Assembly (NCBI GenBank): GCA_031284765.1
Contig: JAITXK010000040.1
Span: 1-11,377, forward strand
Source: Candidatus Symbiothrix sp.
GTDB taxonomy: Bacteria > Bacteroidota > Bacteroidia > Bacteroidales > Azobacteroidaceae
Reading direction: 5' to 3'
DNA: 11,377 bases
Part shown: in pieces, positions 1-8,029 of the stretch
How the letters are laid out: each line of letters begins with the position of its first letter
How positions within the stretch are numbered: position 1 is the stretch's first letter
Notes under the pieces: generated by a model
What the model saw: only the letters and a program-made list of their open reading frames with translations
Databases searched by the model: none
What the model was told of the DNA's origin: nothing
Translations under genes and position numbers: made by a program

Positions 1-12
1 AAATTTACGGAA

Positions 13-1635
13 TCAGTTACTTTTCCCGTTAAACGCCAATTCTTTGATAGCAATTTCCCGCATTTCTACTTTCCGGACCTTGCCCGAAACGGTCATGGGA
101 AATTCTTCCACAAATTTCCAGTATTTGGGGATTTTATAAGGAGCGATTTGGTCGCGGCAGAACAGTATCAGTTCTTCCTTGGTCAGCGACTCGTCGCGTT
201 TTTTGACCCACGCCATTACTTCTTCGCCGTATTTTACGCTGGGTACGCCAATCACATAGACGTCGGATATGGCTTTGTGAGCGATTAAAAACTCTTCAAT
301 TTCACGCGGAGAGATGTTTTCCCCTCTGCGGATGATTGTATCTTTGATGCGACCGGTAATTTTGATGTAGCCTTCTTCGTCCATTTCGCCGATATCGCCG
401 GTGTGCAGCCATTTATTTTTGTCAATCATGTCGGACGTGGCGGTCGGATTGTCCCAATACCCCATCATAACGGCGTAACCACGGACGCATACTTCGCCCG
501 CAGCGCCTTTGGGAAGGATGTTTCCTTGCGGGTCAACAATTTTCACTTCCAAATGGTCATGAATGACGCCAACTGTATTGACCCGTTTTTCGAGCGAATC
601 GCTGACCATGCTTTGCGTAACCATGGGCGATGTTTCGGTCATTCCGAAACAAATCGTAATTTGTGTCATATTCATTTTGTCGATGACCTGCCGCATGACA
701 TTGGTCGGACACAAGGAACCGCCCATGATTCCTGTCCGCAGACTCGAAAAATCGTATTTGTTGAAATTATAATGGTCCAGCATGGAGATATACATAGTGG
801 GAACGCCGAAAAGGGCGGTGCATTTTTCTTCCTGTATGGTTTTCATGACGGTGTCGGGGTGGAAGGTTTCGCCTGTCAGCACAATGCAAGCGCCATGGCT
901 TATGCAGCCGATACTGCCCAACACCATGCCGAAACAATGGTAGAGCGGGACGGGGATGCATACTTTTTCTTTTTCGGTGTAGTGCATGCGCACGCCGCAG
1001 AAATAACCGTCATTCAGAATATTGTGGTGGGATAGAGTAGCGCCTTTCGGATAACCGGTCGTGCCGGAAGTGTATTGAATGTTAATTGAGTCATCGAATT
1101 GCAGTGATTCTTCGCGGGTGGCTAATTTTTCATCGCTGATTTCCGCGCCGGCCGAGAGTAAAGCATTCCAATCCTTTTCGATGATGATGGTTTGTTTGGG
1201 ATATTCGCAAGTGGGACGAATGGCATCCAGCATCTCAACAAAATTAATTTGGCGCGAATGGGAAGCCGAAATCAACAAATCGACTTTCGATTGTTCCAAG
1301 GCAAATTTCAAACCGGTTGGCTTATACGAAGGATTGATATTGACCATGATGGCTCCGATACGTGCCGTGGCATATTGTACTAAAACCCATTCGAAACGGT
1401 TGGGAGCCCAGATGCCTACGCGGTCGCCCCGCCGGATGCCGGATGCCATTAAGCCTTTGGCCAATGCGGTGGTCTGTTCCCAAAGTTCCTTGTAGGTGGC
1501 GCGATAAGCTTGTTCAATGGAAATCAAAGCTTCGCGATTGCCGAATTTTTCTACCGATTTCCGGAAGTTTTCTCCTATTGTTTCGCCTATCAACGGAGTA
1601 TTGGATGGTCCGTGAGCATAAGATAGATTTTGCAT
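13..1635 (-). CDS. AMP-forming acyl-CoA synthetase (AMP-binding family)
   Basis: Predicted to activate a carboxylic acid, probably a medium or long fatty acid, to its acyl-CoA through an acyl-adenylate, in the cytoplasm. The 540-residue protein has the full ANL-superfamily motif set. The ATP-binding P-loop YTSGTTGYPKG is near residues 187-197, the A5 motif FGMTETSP near 330, the TGD...GR hinge region (TGDIGEMDEEGY then GRIKD) near 411-431, and the catalytic C-terminal lysine is Lys519 in SGKVRK. Overall it resembles the ACSF2/FadD-like branch, but chain-length preference cannot be read from sequence. I chose the ATG at 1633-1635 (MQNLSYAHGP). An upstream GTG at 1783-1785 would add 50 residues that look like translated A/T-rich spacer. 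No Shine-Dalgarno is visible, as usual in Bacteroidota. It follows recF after 149 bp, so it may be the last gene of the transcript or have its own promoter. Family is certain, substrate is not. Confidence 0.93.
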   Translation of the reverse strand: MQNLSYAHGPSNTPLIGETIGENFRKSVEKFGNREALISIEQAYRATYKELWEQTTALAKGLMASGIRRGDRVGIWAPNRFEWVLVQYATARIGAIMVNINPSYKPTGLKFALEQSKVDLLISASHSRQINFVEMLDAIRPTCEYPKQTIIIEKDWNALLSAGAEISDEKLATREESLQFDDSINIQYTSGTTGYPKGATLSHHNILNDGYFCGVRMHYTEKEKVCIPVPLYHCFGMVLGSIGCISHGACIVLTGETFHPDTVMKTIQEEKCTALFGVPTMYISMLDHYNFNKYDFSSLRTGIMGGSLCPTNVMRQVIDKMNMTQITICFGMTETSPMVTQSMVSDSLEKRVNTVGVIHDHLEVKIVDPQGNILPKGAAGEVCVRGYAVMMGYWDNPTATSDMIDKNKWLHTGDIGEMDEEGYIKITGRIKDTIIRRGENISPREIEEFLIAHKAISDVYVIGVPSVKYGEEVMAWVKKRDESLTKEELILFCRDQIAPYKIPKYWKFVEEFPMTVSGKVRKVEMREIAIKELAFNGKSN

Positions 1636-1784
1636 AAGAAATGGATTGTATTGTTTGAAATTTTCTGCAAAAGAACAAGAAAATGCAAAATTTACAAAAT
1701 AAATGGGGACATCGCTCGCTTTGAGGGATAAAAAAGCAATTTTCGGGGTGAAATCAGCTATACAGGGGTGAAAAAACCGACACA
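1636..1784 (-). promoter_or_regulatory. A/T-rich gap upstream of the acyl-CoA synthetase, possible promoter/operator
   Basis: This 149-bp gap between the recF stop and the acyl-CoA synthetase start is the second-longest non-coding stretch of the window. Read on the minus strand it contains TAAATTTTG (plus positions 1686-1694), which resembles the Bacteroidota -7 box TAnnTTTG but carries one extra base. I see no convincing -33 box. Near the recF end there are two direct copies of GGGGTGAAA (plus strand, 1745-1753 and 1765-1773) exactly 20 bp apart, about two helical turns, which could be a protein-binding site. No hairpin followed by a T run, so no intrinsic terminator for recF is evident. The regulatory role is inference. 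Confidence 0.3.
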
Positions 1785-2921
1785 CTATTCTACGGTTTGC
1801 GGTTGAATGTTTCCTTTTTCTACTTGAAACAGGCAGTAACTGTGTTGTATTTGGGCCAAAATACCATCCAAATAGTTTCGATTGGTGTCGGTAATGAAGA
1901 TTTGTCCGAATTCGGGTTGGGCTACCAACCGGATGATGCTTTCTACCCGTTTGGCATCCAGTTTATCGAACAAATCATCCAATAATAAAATGGGAATGGA
2001 CGAGCCTTTTTGTACCAAAAAGCGGAATTGCGCCAGTTTCAACGCAATCAGATAGGTTTTATTTTGTCCCTGTGAGCCGATTTTGCGAATCAGATAGTCG
2101 TCCAGCAAGAAATTGAAATCATCTTTGTGAATGCCGGCCGTGGTGAATCCCAATAATTTATCACGTTCCCTGCGTTCCGATAGTAGCGCAGTTAAGTCTT
2201 GCGTGTCCAAATGCGATTCGTAGGTCAAATCCACGCTTTCGTTGTCGTTGCTGATGTCGTGATAATATTCGTTGAAAATAGGCAAAAAGCCGGATACAAA
2301 TGCCTTGCGCTTGTTGTGTATGATTTGACCATAAGCGGACAGTTGTTCTTCCCAAAGGATGAACATCTCTTCCCCCCAGCCCGCAGAAGGGGGAGTTTCC
2401 TCTCCTCCCTTGTGGGGAGCGGTTTTTAAGAGTGCATTCCGCTGTTGCAAGGCTTTGTTATAATGAATCAAAGCCTGCATATACTCCTTGTCGTACTGAC
2501 AGATAAGCATATCCGCAAATTTGCGCCGTTCATCGCTTCCGCCCTGAATCAATTCGCTGTCGGCGGGCGACACCATGACCAAAGGAATCAATCCGATGTG
2601 TTCGGAGAGGCGTTCGTATTCTTTTTTATTGCGTTTGAAAACCTTTTTCTGTCGCCGTTTGATACCGCAATAAATTTCTTCGGCAACCTCCTTATCGCTG
2701 TAAAGACCTTGCAGAACCATAAATTCACGGTCATGCATAATCAATTGAGAGTCGGTCAGATTGGTGTAATTTTTGGTGAATGAAAGATAGTAAAGCGCGT
2801 CCAGCAGATTGGTTTTCCCCATGCCGTTATTCCCAAAAAGATAATTCATTTTAGGAGAAAAAGACAATTCCGCTTCTTCGATATTCTTAAAATTCAGTAA
2901 GGAGATTTTTTCTAAAATCAT
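1785..2921 (-). CDS. recF: RecF, DNA replication and repair ATPase
   Basis: RecF is an SMC-like ATPase that with RecO and RecR loads RecA at single-strand gaps and helps restart stalled forks. The 378-residue protein has Walker A GNNGMGKT at residues 30-37, the ABC/SMC signature GSQGQNKT near 279-286, and Walker B ILLLDD followed by the D-loop-like DKLD near 309-318. The N-terminal SLLNFKNI and the DSELIQGG segment are also typical. E. coli RecF has 357 residues. Part of the excess is a proline/glycine-rich segment at residues 168-184 encoded by a palindromic element (separate entry), within the helical arm region. I chose the ATG at 2919-2921 (MILEKISLLNF), because it aligns with RecF N-termini and overlaps the maeB stop as ATGA. 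An upstream ATG at 2943-2945 would add 8 residues. The overlap suggests translational coupling to maeB. The neighbours are not the dnaA/dnaN genes seen beside recF in many bacteria. Confidence 0.96.
   Translation of the reverse strand: MILEKISLLNFKNIEEAELSFSPKMNYLFGNNGMGKTNLLDALYYLSFTKNYTNLTDSQLIMHDREFMVLQGLYSDKEVAEEIYCGIKRRQKKVFKRNKKEYERLSEHIGLIPLVMVSPADSELIQGGSDERRKFADMLICQYDKEYMQALIHYNKALQQRNALLKTAPHKGGEETPPSAGWGEEMFILWEEQLSAYGQIIHNKRKAFVSGFLPIFNEYYHDISNDNESVDLTYESHLDTQDLTALLSERRERDKLLGFTTAGIHKDDFNFLLDDYLIRKIGSQGQNKTYLIALKLAQFRFLVQKGSSIPILLLDDLFDKLDAKRVESIIRLVAQPEFGQIFITDTNRNYLDGILAQIQHSYCLFQVEKGNIQPQTVE
2371..2419 (-). repeat. G/C-rich double-hairpin element inside recF, in frame
   Basis: Two adjacent inverted repeats sit inside the recF reading frame. 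On the plus strand TCCCCC at 2371-2376 pairs with GGGGGA at 2389-2394 across a 12-base loop, and CTCCC at 2405-2409 pairs with GGGAG at 2415-2419 across a 5-base loop. The base composition (runs of C and G) differs sharply from the rest of recF. The element encodes residues A168-E184 (begins APHKGGEE, ends AGWGE), low-complexity sequence between conserved helices RNALLK and LWEEQLSAYG. I infer a small mobile or dispersed palindromic repeat that landed in a tolerant loop. Similar CCCTCC...GGGGAG palindromes are, from memory, common between genes in Bacteroidota. No second copy is visible in this window. Confidence 0.6.
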
Positions 2922-5203
2922 TTTTGCTTTTGTATCTGTTCCCAAACGATTGCATCAATTACTGCTACCGTAGTTATATTGACGATGTCGCGTACCGAAC
3001 TTTCAATATCCGTGAAATGGATGGGTTTTTTCAATCCCATTTGAATGGGGCCAATCATTTCTCCGACTTCCATTTCCTGCAACATCTTCTGGGCGATATT
3101 GGCTGAACTCAAATTAGGGAAAATCAATGTATTTACCTCTTTACCCTGCAAGCGGCTGAAAGGATATTTCCGGTCACGCAAGGCTTTATTCAGCGCAAAA
3201 CTGACCTGCATTTCTCCATCAATGGCCAAATTGGGATAGGTTTCCTGCATCACCCGCACCACTTCGTGCATGCTGGCGGGACTTCCTTCCGTATCCGAAC
3301 CGAAATTGGAGTAGGAGATAGCCGCCATGACCGGTTCGTGAGCAAAAAACTTGACCGTTTCGGCCGATAAGTGGGCAATATCAATCAAATTTTCGGTAGA
3401 TGGATGGCGGTTAATCAAGGTGTCAGCAAGGAAGAAAGTGCCTTTCTGACCTGTCAGAATGTGCATCGCGCCAAACGTTTTGTATCCTTCCCGAATGCCG
3501 ATGACTTCTTTCGCTACCTTGATGGTATTGGAATATTTGGTGTAAACGCCGGTGATAAACGCATCTGCATCACCTGTTTCGACCATCATCATGCCGAAAT
3601 AATTGCGTTCGAACATTTTATCCATGGCTTCATCCAAGGTGGCACCTTCGCGCGCCCGCTTTTCTGCAAAGATGGAGGCATAGCGATGGCGGCGTTGCGC
3701 TTCGCTGTCGTGGCGCAAGTTCACAATTTCAATGCCCTCCAAATCAATATGATGTTCGGCGGCTAATTTTTGGATGCGTTCATCGTTGCCCAATAAAATC
3801 GGATAAGCAATTTTTTCATCCCGGACTTGAGCGGCGGCTTTCAACATGTTTTCATGCGAGCCTTCGGCAAATACCACTCGCTTCGGATTTTTAACCGCCA
3901 TTTCGGTTAATTCGCGAATCAGTTTGTTGTCGTAGCCCATCACATCGCGCAAATGGTCTTTGTAGCTTTCCCAGTCGGTAATTTCTTTTTTGGCTACGCC
4001 GGAAGCGATGGCCGCTTTGGCTACCGCGACCGACACATTGGTCAACAAGCGCGGGTCCATGGGTTTCGGAATGATGTATTCCCTGCCGAAAGTGAGTACC
4101 GATAAGCCGTAAGCCGCATTTACCACATCGGGAACCGGTTCTTTGGCCAAGTCGGCAATGGCTTTCACGGCCGCTAATTTCATTTCTTCATTGATAGCTG
4201 TTGCCCGCGTGTCTAAAGCGCCGCGAAAAATATAGGGAAATCCCAACACATTATGTACCTGATTCGGATAATCGGAGCGTCCCGTGGCCAGAATCAAATC
4301 CGCACGGGAAGCTTTGGCTTTTTCGTAAGCAATCTCCGGATTTGGATTGGCCAAAGCAAATACAATCGGATTGGCAGCCATGCTTTGAACCATTTCGGGC
4401 GTTACGACATCCGCAACGGACAATCCGAGGAAAACGTCTGCGTTCACCATGGCCTCGGTCAAAGTATTTACATCGCGCGAGGTGGCAAAAAAGGCTTTTT
4501 CAGGTTTCAAATCCGTACGGCGAACCGAAATTACGCCTTTGCTGTCGCACATCACAATATTTTCTATTTTTGCACCCAAAGCCATGTACAAGCGGGTACA
4601 GGAACTGGCTGAGGCGCCCGCGCCATTTACTACGATTTTGACGTCTTCGATTTTCTTTCCGGCCAATTCCAAGGCATTCAACATCCCTGCGGAAGAGATA
4701 ATGGCTGTGCCGTGCTGGTCATCGTGCATGACAGGGATATCCAATTCTTCTTTCAAGCGGCGTTCGATTTCAAAACATTCGGGCGCTTTGATGTCTTCCA
4801 GATTGATTCCGCCGAAAGTAGGGGAGATGGCTTTCACCGCATCGACAAATTTATCAACATCGGTTTCGTTGACTTCAATGTCGAACACATCTATGCCCGC
4901 AAAAATTTTGAACAGAAGCCCTTTGCCTTCCATAACCGGTTTTCCAGCCAATGCACCGATGTTTCCTAATCCCAAAACGGCGGTGCCATTGGAGATAACC
5001 GCTACCAGATTGCCTTTTGCGGTATAATCGTAGGCGGTTTCCGCGTGTTTTTCGATTTCCAAACAAGGCTCGGCCACACCGGGAGAGTAGGCGAGCGATA
5101 AATCGTATTGCGAACTGTGAGGTTTGGTGGGAACGACTTCAATTTTACCCGGTTTTCCTTCCGAGTGGTAAAGCAATGCTTTTTCTTTCAATCCTTTTGT
5201 CAT
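2918..5203 (-). CDS. maeB: NADP-dependent malic enzyme with C-terminal phosphotransacetylase-like domain
   Basis: MaeB oxidatively decarboxylates malate to pyruvate and CO2, normally making NADPH, in the cytoplasm. The 761-residue length matches E. coli MaeB (759). The malic N-terminal domain has YSPGVAEP at residues 39-46 (Tyr39, the likely proton donor), the likely catalytic Lys94 in MEGKG, and metal-ligand candidates E136-D137 and HDDQHGTA at 160-167. The Rossmann loop GAGASA is at 194-199. From about residue 440 (RVVFAEGSHEN) to the end it is a phosphotransacetylase-like domain. In E. coli MaeB this domain is needed for assembly and acyl-CoA control rather than for acetyl transfer; that role here is by analogy. 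Start ATG at 5201-5203 has an A-rich leader and no Shine-Dalgarno. It lies 22 bp after the peptidase stop and overlaps recF by 4 bp, so it is very likely co-transcribed with both. Confidence 0.96.
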   Translation of the reverse strand: MTKGLKEKALLYHSEGKPGKIEVVPTKPHSSQYDLSLAYSPGVAEPCLEIEKHAETAYDYTAKGNLVAVISNGTAVLGLGNIGALAGKPVMEGKGLLFKIFAGIDVFDIEVNETDVDKFVDAVKAISPTFGGINLEDIKAPECFEIERRLKEELDIPVMHDDQHGTAIISSAGMLNALELAGKKIEDVKIVVNGAGASASSCTRLYMALGAKIENIVMCDSKGVISVRRTDLKPEKAFFATSRDVNTLTEAMVNADVFLGLSVADVVTPEMVQSMAANPIVFALANPNPEIAYEKAKASRADLILATGRSDYPNQVHNVLGFPYIFRGALDTRATAINEEMKLAAVKAIADLAKEPVPDVVNAAYGLSVLTFGREYIIPKPMDPRLLTNVSVAVAKAAIASGVAKKEITDWESYKDHLRDVMGYDNKLIRELTEMAVKNPKRVVFAEGSHENMLKAAAQVRDEKIAYPILLGNDERIQKLAAEHHIDLEGIEIVNLRHDSEAQRRHRYASIFAEKRAREGATLDEAMDKMFERNYFGMMMVETGDADAFITGVYTKYSNTIKVAKEVIGIREGYKTFGAMHILTGQKGTFFLADTLINRHPSTENLIDIAHLSAETVKFFAHEPVMAAISYSNFGSDTEGSPASMHEVVRVMQETYPNLAIDGEMQVSFALNKALRDRKYPFSRLQGKEVNTLIFPNLSSANIAQKMLQEMEVGEMIGPIQMGLKKPIHFTDIESSVRDIVNITTVAVIDAIVWEQIQKQK

Positions 5204-5225
5204 GATTTTTTATGTTTTTATTGAT

Positions 5226-7778
5226 TTATTTTTCAGGATACAGGGCATCCCACCATTCAGGCTGGTCTTTCAGCCATTTGGCGAACCATGCGTACATGGT
5301 TTTATTCCACTCGATGCGTTTTTTGTAATCGCTAACGCCGTGGTTTTCTCCTTGAACCTGAACAAATTCGACTTCTTTTCCTGCTATTTTTAATGCGTTG
5401 TACATTTGAATACTTTCGCCGATGGGCACATTCGTGTCGGCCGTTCCGTGCAGTAGCAAGAGCGGCGTTTTTATCTTATCTGCGTGAAAGAGCGGACTTT
5501 GCTTGATATACAACTCGGCATTGTTCCAGGGATAGCTGTGTGCGCTGGCCGCTCCACTGTAGGAATAGCCCCAATAGCCTTCGCCCCAATAACTTGCGAT
5601 GGAACTGATGCCCGCGTGAGAAATAGCAGCGGCAAAGAAATCGGTTTGTGTTTGGATGTATTGGGTCATGAATCCGCCGTAGGAAGCGCCCATACAGCCG
5701 ACTTTGGTGCTGTCCACGAATGAATGTTCGCGGCAGAATTGTTTGGTACCTTCGATAATTTCGTCGGCCGTTTGTTTGCCCCATGCGTTGACGTGGCGGG
5801 CGGCAAATTCCTGTCCGTAACCGGTAGCGCCCGATGGTTCAATTACGTACACTACATAGCCCAATGCGGCATATACTTGCCACGGATAGCTCGATTCGAA
5901 AGTGCGGGAAGTGGGCGAAGTGCCGCCGTAATAATAGACTATCATCGGATATTTTTGTTGCGGGTCGAAATTGGGCGGTAAATAATAGCGGCCTTCAATC
6001 TCGTTGTTTTGGGACGATGTAAACGACCAATCGCTCATCGGCGACAAAACCAATTCATCCAATTGGTCTTTATATACATCGGCCAATAATACGGATTTTT
6101 GCGTTTTCAAATGATAGGTGTATAAACGGTAGGCATGGTCGAAATTCTCGCCTCGAAACAGCATTAACGGCTGCTTTTCAGCCAGATTGAAAGACGAAAT
6201 AATGTCTTCCGGCAAGTTCAACAAGGTAAATTTTCCGGATTTGACATTGTACTGATATACATGCAGGCAATCTTTGTCTTCCGTTCTGAAATAGATGTGA
6301 TTGTCATAAGCCGACCATTCGGCACTTTCGATTTTCGGATTAAAATCTTTCGTAATCGGGGTGATAGTTTTGGATTGTATGCGATAGATATAGGCTTGAT
6401 AATCGTACCAATTGGAGATTTGTCCCTCCGCCAGCTTTTCACCGATACCGTTGAAGGCTTCTGCACCGGCAATCAGTAGAATTTCCTTTCCATCAGGAGA
6501 ATAACCGGCTTCCTGCAGGAAAGAGTCGGTCAGTAAGGTATCGACTTGCAGGGTTTGCAGGTCGATTTCCAACAAGGATTCTTCGGTAAATGGACGCTCG
6601 GTAATTGTTTCGCGGGAAGTCATCACCAAGGCTTTCCGGCTGTCGTGACGAATATCGTTCAAGTTTACTTTGGTACGTCCGAAAGTGATGGCCTGATAGC
6701 TTTTATCTTGAAACGAATAGAAGAAAAGCGACGAGCGTTTCAGGAAAGAGCCGCTACGTTCGCTCGGAGAAAGCAATCTCCGTAAATCACCCTTATCGCC
6801 CGGAATCTCTTCATTGACTGAAAGCAAAACGCCTTGCATATTGGGCAAAAGCCGGAACGAATTGAATTGAATGTGGTTGGCCAATACGGTTTCGGTAAAC
6901 GAAGGAATATCCAGCAGCAGCAAATCTTTATCGGTCGATATGCTTTGGGCATACACCAATTGGTCTTTGCCGCTGACCCATTGCGGATGGATGTTTTCCG
7001 GAAAACGGTATAAAGTTTGATGGGTATCTGTTTTCCGTAGTTCTTTATTATATACTCTTTTACCTCCTGAGAAAACGGTATAAGTCGTAATCAGATAATA
7101 GTGTCCTGAGGGAGAGATGCTGCCGTCCGCCAGACGTGTCCCTTCTATCATATCATAGATATTGATTCGTCTTTTCGGGTCGGTGGAAAGGCTGATTTGT
7201 GCCAATGAATCGGCCTTCTCAGGCTCTATCGAGGCTTTCAATTGCGATTCTCCTTCGGCTTTTGACAAACGTTTGATAATGATTTCGCACCTTCCGGGTT
7301 CTAAAGTCAATGCCACTACCAGGGCTTTGGCTTTGGACAGACTGTCTTCAGATGTTTCTTTGCTTTTCTCTTTTTTACCGTTCACATACACTTCCAGAAA
7401 GTCGGTAGAGAGGATGTTGAGTTTGGCTTTGCAATAGCGGTCGGCATCCAATTGGAAGGACAGCAATTGCAAGGCTTTGTCACGGTTGGATGGTTGGACG
7501 GTTCGTTTTTCCAAATGAAAAATACTGTCCAAACCGGCATCCAAATAGTTTTTACTTTGCCGTACAACTGCAAAATCAATCTGATTCTGCAACAGTCTGT
7601 GGGTTTCAAACGGTTTTTTGTTGACATCGGTACTATCCAGTGCTATCGGATGGTTGACCGGAATAAGCGGAGAGGTCGTTAAATGAAATACAGGAATTTC
7701 TTTTTGAGCAAAAAGGCTGTTCAGACAGCAAAGTGAAAAGAACAAAATGCAAGTACGCGTGTTTAATCGTTTAATCAT
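5226..7778 (-). CDS. Secreted S9-family (prolyl oligopeptidase-type) serine peptidase
   Basis: Predicted exported peptidase of the prolyl oligopeptidase/DPP-like S9 family that trims peptides in the periplasm or at the cell surface. The 850-residue protein begins with a signal peptide: basic MIKRLNTR, a hydrophobic core, and a likely signal peptidase I site SLFA|Q at residues 24/25. The C-terminal alpha/beta-hydrolase domain (about 590-850) has a complete triad: Ser699 in GASYGG, Asp781 in ADTNVP, and His813 in ENHG. GASYGG looks closer to the acylaminoacyl-peptidase-like S9 branch than to the GWSYGG typical of DPP IV. The middle (about 200-580) should be the beta-propeller that gates the active site. 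Residues 25-190 are an extra region with a beta-rich stretch (LEVYVNGKK) resembling a small beta-sandwich. It has a candidate promoter of its own and is followed 22 bp later by maeB. Exact cleavage specificity is unknown. Confidence 0.92.
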   Translation of the reverse strand: MIKRLNTRTCILFFSLCCLNSLFAQKEIPVFHLTTSPLIPVNHPIALDSTDVNKKPFETHRLLQNQIDFAVVRQSKNYLDAGLDSIFHLEKRTVQPSNRDKALQLLSFQLDADRYCKAKLNILSTDFLEVYVNGKKEKSKETSEDSLSKAKALVVALTLEPGRCEIIIKRLSKAEGESQLKASIEPEKADSLAQISLSTDPKRRINIYDMIEGTRLADGSISPSGHYYLITTYTVFSGGKRVYNKELRKTDTHQTLYRFPENIHPQWVSGKDQLVYAQSISTDKDLLLLDIPSFTETVLANHIQFNSFRLLPNMQGVLLSVNEEIPGDKGDLRRLLSPSERSGSFLKRSSLFFYSFQDKSYQAITFGRTKVNLNDIRHDSRKALVMTSRETITERPFTEESLLEIDLQTLQVDTLLTDSFLQEAGYSPDGKEILLIAGAEAFNGIGEKLAEGQISNWYDYQAYIYRIQSKTITPITKDFNPKIESAEWSAYDNHIYFRTEDKDCLHVYQYNVKSGKFTLLNLPEDIISSFNLAEKQPLMLFRGENFDHAYRLYTYHLKTQKSVLLADVYKDQLDELVLSPMSDWSFTSSQNNEIEGRYYLPPNFDPQQKYPMIVYYYGGTSPTSRTFESSYPWQVYAALGYVVYVIEPSGATGYGQEFAARHVNAWGKQTADEIIEGTKQFCREHSFVDSTKVGCMGASYGGFMTQYIQTQTDFFAAAISHAGISSIASYWGEGYWGYSYSGAASAHSYPWNNAELYIKQSPLFHADKIKTPLLLLHGTADTNVPIGESIQMYNALKIAGKEVEFVQVQGENHGVSDYKKRIEWNKTMYAWFAKWLKDQPEWWDALYPEK

Positions 7779-7815
7779 TCAATATTGTTTTAAATCAAAA
7801 AATAGAGATAGTTTG

Positions 7816-7823
7816 CAAAAGTA
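7816..7823 (-). promoter_or_regulatory. Candidate Bacteroidota promoter -7 box for the peptidase gene
   Basis: Minus-strand TACTTTTG matches the Bacteroidota -7 consensus TAnnTTTG exactly and lies 37 bp upstream of the peptidase ATG (7776-7778). The stretch between box and gene is A/T-rich, as expected for a leader. A -33 TTTG at the usual 19-21 bp spacing is not present. There is only a T-rich tract there, and a TTTG occurs too far upstream (33 bp). I therefore treat this as plausible but unproven. It would drive the peptidase-maeB-recF transcript independently of mfd. Confidence 0.45.
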
Positions 7824-7918
7824 CAAAATAATGTGATAAAAAATCATCTGCATTGGCAAACATTCAGCATTTTTTATGTCCGTGCCTCCCACAAGCCAGT
7901 ACGAAACACCTGCAACCC

Positions 7919-8029
7919 TGCCCGAGCCCTCGCTGCGACTTGCGGAGTTTCCCGCCACCTTGCCCGAGCCCTCGTTGCGACTTGCGGAGTTTCCCGCCAC
8001 CTTGCCCGAGACCTCGTTGCGATTAGCGG
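7919..8029. repeat. 42-bp tandem repeat, 2.6 copies, overlapping the mfd 3' end
   Basis: Two near-identical 42-bp units occupy 7919-7960 and 7961-8002, differing only at one base (C versus T in the CCTCG(C/T)TGCG segment). A third, diverged unit begins at 8003 and stays recognisable to about 8029. The unit is G/C-rich compared with the flanking A/T-rich leader and holds a small inverted repeat GCGG/CCGC (7942-7945 with 7952-7955). Its length is a multiple of three and it is open in several frames. However, no gene-like start or conserved protein goes with it, so I read it as non-coding. The diverged unit contains the last codon and the TAA of mfd. No T-tract follows, so it is not a standard terminator. 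Confidence 0.85.

Noticed and set aside
403..1035. Long plus-strand open frame (210 codons) antisense to the acyl-CoA synthetase
   Set aside because: Shadow of a conserved coding region; composition follows codon constraint of the minus-strand gene and no domain is recognisable.
1636..1785. 50-residue N-terminal extension of the acyl-CoA synthetase from a GTG at 1783-1785
   Set aside because: The residues are Phe/Cys/Ser-rich translation of A/T-rich spacer and precede a normal family N-terminus at the ATG at 1633-1635.
6719..6790. Possible second in-frame palindromic insertion, in the peptidase gene (CGGAGA/TCTCCG hairpin, peptide LLSPSERSGSF)
   Set aside because: The peptide aligns in pattern with the family's GDLR..L.P.DR segment followed by R.S.L..Y, so it is homologous sequence with an incidental 6-bp stem.
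7779..8000. Minus-strand open frame of 73 codons across the tandem repeat, with a repeated GNSASR..EGSG peptide
   Set aside because: The repeat unit is a multiple of three without stops, so an open frame is expected by chance. The non-repeat part overlaps the candidate promoter and peptidase leader and has no family resemblance.
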